From NCBI GenBank assembly GCA_001920415.1, contig MNJR01000071.1, positions 1-38,379 on the forward strand: a DNA stretch of 38,379 nt, given 5' to 3'. The stretch is from Acidobacteria bacterium 13_1_20CM_3_53_8. Its GTDB lineage: Bacteria; Acidobacteriota; Blastocatellia; Pyrinomonadales; Pyrinomonadaceae. The notes beneath the pieces are model-generated. The model was not told where the DNA came from, searched no databases, and saw only the letters and a program-made list of their open reading frames with translations. Position numbers and translations under genes: made by a program. Shown piece after piece: positions 33,331 to 38,379 of the stretch (positions are counted from its first letter, which is position 1; each line of letters starts with the position of its first letter).

Positions 33331-33547
33331 TATAAATCCGCCGCGTCAGCGGCGCGAGTGAGTTTAGCCCGGCGTTTCAACGCCGGGAAAGACGATGCAA
33401 CAAAGACGCCGCGTCGCGTCAGCGACGTATGAATGTTAACACCCGATTCATGCGTCGCTGACGCGACGCGGCTTGGTAATGTTGATGGCTATCCCGGCGT
33501 TGAAACGCCGGGCTAAACTCAACCGCCGCTGACGCGGCGGATTTATA
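33331..33547. repeat. Large nested cruciform-type inverted repeat (217 bp)
   Basis: Three nested arm pairs: ATAAATCCGCCGCGTCAGCG / CGCTGACGCGGCGGATTTAT, GTTTAGCCCGGCGTTTCAA / TTGAAACGCCGGGCTAAAC, and GCCGCGTCGCGTCAGCGACG / CGTCGCTGACGCGACGCGGC, around a short centre. Each arm is itself palindromic (CCGGCGTTTCAACGCCGG). No coding capacity; it fills the 349-bp gap between the TMEM175 and ABM genes. Confidence 0.8.
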
Positions 33548-33611
33548 TGCGAGGTTCGATTAAAAGGCTGCCATAAATGGAGCGTTTACGTTATAACACT
33601 GTCAACTGAAA

Positions 33612-33914
33612 ATGGGAGTAACTAAAAGAGTGACAGTTCTGGCGCGCTTAAGAGCCAGAAGAGGAATGGAGGAGCAGGTGAAGCGCGAATGTCTAGCGCT
33701 GGTCGCTCCGTCCAGAGCCGAGCAGGGCTGCATAAATTACGACCTGCATCAGTCGGCAGACGATCGGACCGTTTTCATCTTCTATGAGAATTGGGAAAGC
33801 CATGAAGCTTTGGAGAGGCATTTAGAGTCGCAGCATTCGCTTCAGTTTGACGAGAGAACGAAAGGAATGCTGGCCGAGCCGGAAGAGATTACATTCTGGC
33901 AGATGATAAGTTAA
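33612..33914 (+). CDS. ABM-domain monooxygenase (YgiN-like putative quinol monooxygenase)
   Basis: A 100-residue single-domain protein of the antibiotic biosynthesis monooxygenase / dimeric alpha-beta barrel family: VTVLARLRARRGMEEQVKRE, then APSRAEQGCINYDLHQS, FIFYENWESHEALERHLES and the terminal PEEITFWQMI. Cofactor-free quinol or aromatic oxidation is typical, with a homodimer as the active form. Start ATG 33612 lacks a strong Shine-Dalgarno. It stands alone between two repeat elements. Confidence 0.88.
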   Translation: MGVTKRVTVLARLRARRGMEEQVKRECLALVAPSRAEQGCINYDLHQSADDRTVFIFYENWESHEALERHLESQHSLQFDERTKGMLAEPEEITFWQMIS

Positions 33915-33940
33915 ACCGCAGACGAGAGCGGTAAGAAACG

Positions 33941-34165
33941 ATCCACTATAGCGGTTCTCACTTGAATGCGACTCATGTCAGTACCGCCTGCGGTAGCGGG
34001 CGGGTCGTAGCCGCACCGATACCCGCCCGCTACCGCAGGCGGTACTGACCTGCATGCCTTGATCAGAGTGGTCGCACCCAAGTGAGAACCGCTATAAACC
34101 ACACGAAACTACACGAATAGAAGATTTCATTTCGTGTTATTTCGTGTGATTTAGTGGATAATCTT
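33941..34165. repeat. Older ATCCACTAAA palindrome hosting the TAGCGG element
   Basis: Joining GATCCAC (left) to TAAACCACACGAAAC (right of the element) restores an arm complementary to TTTCGTGTGATTTAGTGGAT (about 34138-34158). It is the same repeat family as at 3992-4233 and 22359-22433. Confidence 0.55.
33947..34096. mobile_element. MITE-like element, TAGCGGTTCTCACTTG family copy 1 (TA duplication)
   Basis: Terminal inverted repeats TATAGCGGTTCTCACTTG and CAAGTGAGAACCGCTATA (18 bp, perfect). An inner palindrome of GTACCGCCTGCGGTAGCGGG against its complement surrounds a short loop. Total 150 bp, non-coding. The outer TA on each side is best read as a TA target duplication, the type made by IS630/Tc1-mariner transposases; none is encoded here. 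Confidence 0.75.
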
Positions 34166-34376
34166 ATTACTATTTTTCCGTGCAAGCTGGGATTAAATCT
34201 TTGCCGTGAGCGCTTGGGTTTCCACTCAAGAACGACTGGTGCTGCTCGCTTCTCATCGTATGAGATTCTTTTGCGGCAAAGCCCTGCAAGAAACTTTGAT
34301 AACTCACGCCGCGCGGGATGCTTTTCGTTGAAAGCTATCCAGGCATCTGCACGGCTCAGGAAGAGATTTAGGGGCG

Positions 34377-35984
34377 ATGGCTAATATCGGAAGACAGCCT
34401 TGCGACGAAGGCGTCATCAGGTCTGGAAAACCTGCGACTCCTTGCAGTAAAGCGTCTGGCCCGTGGGTTCTAGCTGCGACCATTCTAGGCTCAAGCATGG
34501 CTTTCATTGACGGCACGGTCGTCAACGTAGCTCTGCCTGCGCTCCAAAGTAACTTGAATGCTACAGTGGTTGATGTTCAGTGGGTCGTAGAATCTTACGC
34601 GCTCTTTCTGGCCGCACTGCTTCTGGTTGGAGGCTCGCTCGGCGACCACTTCGGACGCCGTCTGGTTTTCATCATAGGGGTCGGTCTCTTCGCTCTCTCC
34701 TCAGTCTGGTGCGGCCTTGCCCCAAACATCAACCAGCTTATCATAGCGCGTGCCGTGCAAGGTGTGGGCGGCGCGCTGCTTGTCCCCGGAAGTCTTGCCA
34801 TAATCAGCGCCTCTTTCGACGAGGAGCGGCGCGGGCAGGCCATAGGAACATGGTCAGGCTTTACTGCAATCACGACCGCCTTCGGCCCCGTTCTAGGCGG
34901 CTGGTTAATCGAGCACGTCTCTTGGCGCGCAGTCTTCTTTCTTAATGTACCGCTAGCTGTGGTCGTGATTGTAATCTCTTTCTGGCACGTGCCGGAAAGC
35001 CGCGCGGCGCGTAAGAAAGCAGGATTGGATTGGCAGGGAGCCGCTCTGGCGACAGCAGGATTGGGAGGAGTGGTTTACGGATTGATAGAGTCTTCGCGTC
35101 TGGGCTTTACGCACAGGGCTGTTCTCTTCGCGCTCATCTGCGGTTGCCTTCTTTTAGCAGTATTTCTCATAGTCGAGGCTCGCAAGCGAAACGCTATGCT
35201 GCCGCTCACGCTCTTTCGCTCTAGAAATTTCAGTGGCGCAAACCTGCTCACGCTATTTTTATACACAGCACTGAGCGCGGTCTTCTTCTTCCTTCCGCTC
35301 AATCTAATACAGGTGCAGGGCTATTCCGCTACGGCAGCAGGAGCGGCCACGCTTCCATTCATCCTCATCATGTTTTCACTTTCGCGATGGTCTGGCGGGC
35401 TTATTAAACGCTACGGGGCGCGCCTTCCACTGGTCGTTGGCCCAATGATAGCCTCGCTTGGATTCCTGTTGTTCACTTTGCCGGAAACGGGCGGCAGCTA
35501 CTGGAAGACATTCTTCCCGGCGGTCGCCGTCTTAGGTTTAGGCATGGCTGTGAGCGTTGCGCCGCTGACGACGACAGTGATGGGATCGGTTGCGCAAGAG
35601 CGCGCCGGTGTAGCTTCGGGAATCAACAATGCGGTCTCGCGCACGGCTGGACTTCTAGCCATAGCCGCGCTCGGCATAGTGATGCTGCACGCGTTCAATT
35701 CAAGATTAGATCAACGCTTGAGCGCGCTAGATATTGCGCCCGAAGCGCGCGAGCTACTCGACGCGCAACGCTTCAAGCTCGCTGGAGCGGAAATTCCTGA
35801 TAATCTTAAGTCTCAAACGCAATCAGAATTGAAGCAGGCAATCGCGCTATCATTCGTTCACGGCTTCCGCATACTGATGTTGATTGCCGCTGCGCTCGCG
35901 CTCCTTAGCGCACTCGCCGCCTGGCTAATGATAGAAGGGAAACGAGCGCCTCGTTCTCTAGCAGAACAATCGTTCCCTGCTTGA
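34377..35984 (+). CDS. DHA2 (EmrB/QacA-type) MFS multidrug exporter, 14 TM helices
   Basis: A 535-residue major facilitator protein with about 14 TM helices, typical of DHA2 drug:H+ antiporters. TM1 has SSMAFIDGTVVNVALPAL with the conserved D; motif A is GGSLGDHFGRR after TM2; motif C is GPVLGGWL in TM5; and VAQERAGVASGINNAVSRTAG precedes a late helix. A ~60-residue loop lies before the last helix. It would export lipophilic drugs or dyes. AGGGGCG precedes ATG 34377. No adjacent membrane-fusion (EmrA) gene or TetR regulator is in the window. Confidence 0.92.
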   Translation: MANIGRQPCDEGVIRSGKPATPCSKASGPWVLAATILGSSMAFIDGTVVNVALPALQSNLNATVVDVQWVVESYALFLAALLLVGGSLGDHFGRRLVFIIGVGLFALSSVWCGLAPNINQLIIARAVQGVGGALLVPGSLAIISASFDEERRGQAIGTWSGFTAITTAFGPVLGGWLIEHVSWRAVFFLNVPLAVVVIVISFWHVPESRAARKKAGLDWQGAALATAGLGGVVYGLIESSRLGFTHRAVLFALICGCLLLAVFLIVEARKRNAMLPLTLFRSRNFSGANLLTLFLYTALSAVFFFLPLNLIQVQGYSATAAGAATLPFILIMFSLSRWSGGLIKRYGARLPLVVGPMIASLGFLLFTLPETGGSYWKTFFPAVAVLGLGMAVSVAPLTTTVMGSVAQERAGVASGINNAVSRTAGLLAIAALGIVMLHAFNSRLDQRLSALDIAPEARELLDAQRFKLAGAEIPDNLKSQTQSELKQAIALSFVHGFRILMLIAAALALLSALAAWLMIEGKRAPRSLAEQSFPA

Positions 35985-36098
35985 AGCTAGCAGTCAATAA
36001 GCGGCTCACGCCTAAATTTGTTCTGGCCCTGAATGAATCGGCCTTGCTTGCGATTGCTCTCGGTCTATACGAGGATTAGAATTTAATTAATGATGAGC

Positions 36099-36227
36099 AA
36101 GAAACAGTTTACAGTTTTTAGTTTTCAGTTTTCAGTAACTCGTTAGGCGAGGATTGTGCAATTGTCTGTTCAAGATTGAGCACTCATCCTTCTGAAAACT
36201 GAAAACTAAAAACTGTAAACTGCTCTT
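36099..36227. repeat. A/T-rich inverted repeat between MFS and SDR genes
   Basis: AAGAAACAGTTTACAGTTTT on the left is complementary to AAAACTGTAAACTGCTCTT on the right, with inner GTTTTCAGTTTTCAG / CTGAAAACTGAAAAC. The arms themselves consist of tandem CAGTTTT units. It lies 33 bases before the SDR start and may act as a terminator for the MFS gene. Confidence 0.6.
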
Positions 36228-36259
36228 ATCACTTATGGCGGTAAGGATTTGGAGGACTC

Positions 36260-37027
36260 ATGAAGAGATTGGAAGGGAAGTACATACTGATTACCGGAGC
36301 ATCGCAAGGGTTGGGGCGACAACTGGCGATTGATTATGCGCGAGAGGGCGCGAAGGGAATCTCTATCACGGCGAGGCGCAGTGGTGCGCTTGAAGAGGTC
36401 AGAGATAGAATCGGTGAAACCTCGCCTGACACACAGGTTGTTCTTATAGTCGCTGACCTGAGCCGACAGGACGACATAGAGCGCGTGGTGGCGACTACGC
36501 TGGCAGAGTTCAGTGGCCGCTTGGATGTTCTGGTCAACAACGCTTCAAGCATAGGGCCAACGCCGATGCCTTACTTGCTGGATTATCCGCTAGAAGATTT
36601 CCGCAGCGTGCTCGAAGTGAATCTAATCGCGCCCTACCTTCTGATTAAGAAGAGCCTGCCCGCGATGATAGAGCGCGGCGGCTCTATCATCAACGTGACG
36701 AGCGATGCGGGGCGCACGGGTTATCCGGGCTGGGGCGCTTACGGCATCTCTAAGTTCGGCATTGAAGGAATGTCAGAGACCTGGGCTGCGGAACTGGAAG
36801 AGAGCGGCGTAAGAATCAACTGGGTTGATCCGGGCAACATGAACACAGTGATGCACCGCGCCGCAGAGCCAGAGGAAGACCCTAACGAATGGGCCAACCC
36901 GGCTGATGTCACAGAAGTCTTCATCTACCTGGCGTCCGACGAATCTCGCGCCGTCAGCGGCAAGAGGTTCCAAGCGCAGGAAGAGAACTGGCGGAGGGAC
37001 GATGGAAGGGAGAGGGATGAGGGATGA
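36260..37027 (+). CDS. Short-chain dehydrogenase/reductase
   Basis: A 255-residue classical SDR with a Rossmann fold: nucleotide motif TGASQGLG (G13-G19), NNAS near residue 95, catalytic S148, Y161 and K165 (GAYGISK). ARRS after strand beta-2 suggests NADP preference. GGAGGACTC lies before ATG 36260. The last ~11 residues (RRDDGRERDEG) are encoded by a GGGATGA tandem repeat that also supplies the stop, so the natural C-terminus was probably altered by that repeat. Substrate unknown. Confidence 0.88.
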   Translation: MKRLEGKYILITGASQGLGRQLAIDYAREGAKGISITARRSGALEEVRDRIGETSPDTQVVLIVADLSRQDDIERVVATTLAEFSGRLDVLVNNASSIGPTPMPYLLDYPLEDFRSVLEVNLIAPYLLIKKSLPAMIERGGSIINVTSDAGRTGYPGWGAYGISKFGIEGMSETWAAELEESGVRINWVDPGNMNTVMHRAAEPEEDPNEWANPADVTEVFIYLASDESRAVSGKRFQAQEENWRRDDGRERDEG

Positions 37028-37096
37028 GGGATGAATAAGAAGGAGTGAAAGCGTCAACATGCAATTCATTCAACCTATTTCATCCCTCATCCCTTT
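37011..37096. repeat. GGGATGA inverted repeat between SDR and QueA-like genes
   Basis: GAGGGATGAGGGATGA (left) pairs with TCATCCCTCATCCCT (right) across about 55 bases. It covers the SDR stop and ends six bases before the next start, occupying the place where a Shine-Dalgarno should be. Confidence 0.6.
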
Positions 37097-37102
37097 ATTA
37101 TT

Positions 37103-38152
37103 ATGTCTGCACCTTTCTCATTTACGCTGCCGCCGGAGTTGGCGGCCAAAGAGCCGCCTGAGCGCAGAGGCATAGCGCGCGATCAAGTTCGCTTGATGGT
37201 CATTGACAGGCGGACAGGGCGAGTCATACACACGCGCTTTGACCATCTCAGTGAGTTTCTGCAACCCGGCGATCTGCTCGTCTTCAATACTAGCCGCACG
37301 CTCCCCGCTTCGCTCAAGGGTTGCGACGCGAAGGGCGGGCCGTGCATAGAGGTGCGGCTCGCTGAACATCTGCCGGACGGCTCATGGCTGGCGCTTCTTC
37401 TTTGCCAGAAGGGCGACCCGTTCTCCTGCGGCCTGCGCAAAGGGATGGAGATAAACTTCGGCGACCAGTTGACGGGCGTGGTTGACGAGCAGGACAAACG
37501 CATCCCGCGATTATGGAAAATTCGCTTCTCGAAATCCGGGGCCGAACTTGTGGATTCAATCTATCGTTTGGGTCAGCCTATACGTTACGAGTACGTTTCA
37601 GCGCCGTGGGATTTGGATTATTACCAGACCGTTTACGCCCAACAACCCGGCTCCGCCGAAATGCCTTCAGCCGGGCGCGCCTTCACTTGGAGACTCTTGC
37701 TAGACCTCAAACGTCAGGGCGTAGAGACAGCATATCTTGTGCTACACACAAGCCTCTCCTCATACATGGATGACGAATTGGACGCGCAACATCCTGCATC
37801 AGAAGAGGAGTATTTTATAAGCGAAGCGTCGGCTGAGAAGATCAACCGTGCGCACGCGCAGAGCCGTCGTGTCATTGCAGTAGGGACTACTGTGGTGCGC
37901 GCTCTGGAATCTGCCGGAGATGAAGAAGGAATCGTGCGACCCGGTCATGGCTATACCAGATTACGAATCACGTCAGAGTATGTACTGACCACAGTTGACA
38001 GTTTACTGACGGGTTTGCATGAGCCGGAAGCCAGTCACTTAGACCTTCTAACGGCTTTCCTTCCAGCCGAACAGATTCGCTCGGCTTATGAGGAAGCAGT
38101 ACGGCTAGGTTATTTATGGCATGAGTTCGGTGACCTGAATCTTATTGTGTAA
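37103..38152 (+). CDS. QueA-like S-adenosylmethionine:tRNA ribosyltransferase-isomerase family protein
   Basis: A 349-residue protein with QueA-family order: an N-terminal FTLPPELAAKEPPERRG, GDLLVFNTSRTLPASL, then YYQTVYAQQPGSAEMPSAG, an RVIAVGTTVVRALESAG segment and a C-terminal FGDLNLI. QueA transfers ribosyl from SAM to preQ1-tRNA to make epoxyqueuosine. Several hallmark residues differ: PSAGRAFT where QueA has PTAGLHFT, and GLHEPEASHLDLLTAF where QueA has NFHLPKSTLLMLVSAF. It may therefore be a divergent paralogue with another substrate. No Shine-Dalgarno precedes ATG 37103; the repeat ends just upstream. Confidence 0.82.
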   Translation: MSAPFSFTLPPELAAKEPPERRGIARDQVRLMVIDRRTGRVIHTRFDHLSEFLQPGDLLVFNTSRTLPASLKGCDAKGGPCIEVRLAEHLPDGSWLALLLCQKGDPFSCGLRKGMEINFGDQLTGVVDEQDKRIPRLWKIRFSKSGAELVDSIYRLGQPIRYEYVSAPWDLDYYQTVYAQQPGSAEMPSAGRAFTWRLLLDLKRQGVETAYLVLHTSLSSYMDDELDAQHPASEEEYFISEASAEKINRAHAQSRRVIAVGTTVVRALESAGDEEGIVRPGHGYTRLRITSEYVLTTVDSLLTGLHEPEASHLDLLTAFLPAEQIRSAYEEAVRLGYLWHEFGDLNLIV

Positions 38153-38379
38153 AGTTGGTCTTGAAAAGTAAGAGCGAACTATCCTAATGCTCTTTATGCA
38201 AAACCTACATGCGTAATCTGACGCCTTCTGCCTTCGGATTCACTTCTGGTTGGCTGCAATCCAGTTAAATAACGTGAGTTCGATATAAGACGAAGTGCGA
38301 GCAGGTGAATCATCCACTATAGCGGTTCTCACTTGAATGCGACTCATGTCAGTACCGCCTGCGGTAGCGGGCGGGTCGT
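38153..38379. other. Intergenic tail with second TAGCGG element
   Basis: No gene seen up to the window end. TATAGCGGTTCTCACTTG begins at 38318. Confidence 0.5.
38318..38379. mobile_element. MITE-like element, TAGCGGTTCTCACTTG family copy 2 (cut by window end)
   Basis: The first 62 bases match copy 1 exactly as far as seen, including the flank ATCCAC before TATAGCGG. The right end lies beyond the window. Confidence 0.7.

Larger units (their letters stand above)
33915..34376. other. Intergenic region holding nested miniature elements
   Basis: No gene. It contains the TAGCGG element at 33947-34096 inserted in an older palindrome reaching to about 34165, then a degenerate TGCAAGCTGGGATTA end resembling the TACCRG family terminus. 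From 34190 to 34376 nothing is recognised. Confidence 0.5.

Noticed and set aside
34154-34384. 76-codon open frame before the MFS gene
   Set aside because: Begins inside a palindromic element and shows no domain; overlaps the MFS start.

Overview
The window looks like a chromosomal segment of a soil-type, moderately GC-rich bacterium. The gene mix suggests Acidobacteriota, perhaps class Blastocatellia: an ECF sigma / zinc-finger anti-sigma / DUF4097 module, TPR proteins, a NtrC-type two-component operon, a DACNV-type cyclase-like protein, DUF5335, DUF2127, and many palindromic miniature elements. This placement is inference; there is no rRNA, tRNA or ribosomal-protein marker.

Layout. (1) 1-3.8 kb: a 5'-truncated ArsB/NhaD-type permease, an ABC exporter whose P-loop carries an in-frame deletion, and a calcineurin-like phosphoesterase, followed by a strong hairpin terminator. 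(2) 4.5-9.85 kb: a rightward operon of a duplicated-domain envelope protein, a membrane histidine kinase, a DUF486 membrane protein, a sigma-54-type response regulator lacking its sensor-I/arginine-finger segment, a small membrane protein and a DedA protein. Tight overlaps suggest one envelope-sensing unit. (3) 9.9-15.2 kb, leftward: DUF4097 protein, anti-sigma factor and ECF sigma factor (overlapping genes), then a TPR protein and a DACNV/DisA_N-like protein. (4) 15.4-16.4 kb: a YdjM-like membrane hydrolase and a small zinc-ribbon protein. (5) 16.8-20.6 kb: a three-gene cluster of a ferritin-like protein with a cysteine-rich tail, a DUF692/MNIO iron oxidase and a DUF2063 partner. It resembles bufferin-type RiPP pathways, but the candidate precursor is a 666-residue enzyme-like fusion; this is the best candidate for a new system. 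(6) 20.8-22.3 kb: AT-richer small genes with integron-cassette-like attC sequence and no integrase. (7) 22.6-25.8 kb: DUF2127, DUF5335, an asparagine-synthase remnant and an Old Yellow Enzyme homologue. (8) 26.6-30.6 kb: a ten-helix membrane phosphoesterase paired with a sugar-lactone oxidase. (9) 30.8-38.2 kb: GNAT, a small basic protein, a single-domain response regulator, a TMEM175-like channel, an ABM monooxygenase, a DHA2 drug exporter, an SDR dehydrogenase and a QueA-like protein.

Most intergenic regions contain long inverted repeats. At least three families recur: elements with TACCRGATTGCA ends and 3-bp TNA flanking duplications, elements with TAGCGGTTCTCACTTG ends and TA duplication, and a roughly 190-bp family built on CTTTGCGCCTTTGCG. 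Two of the insertions are nested inside older palindromes, which lets the target duplications be read directly.
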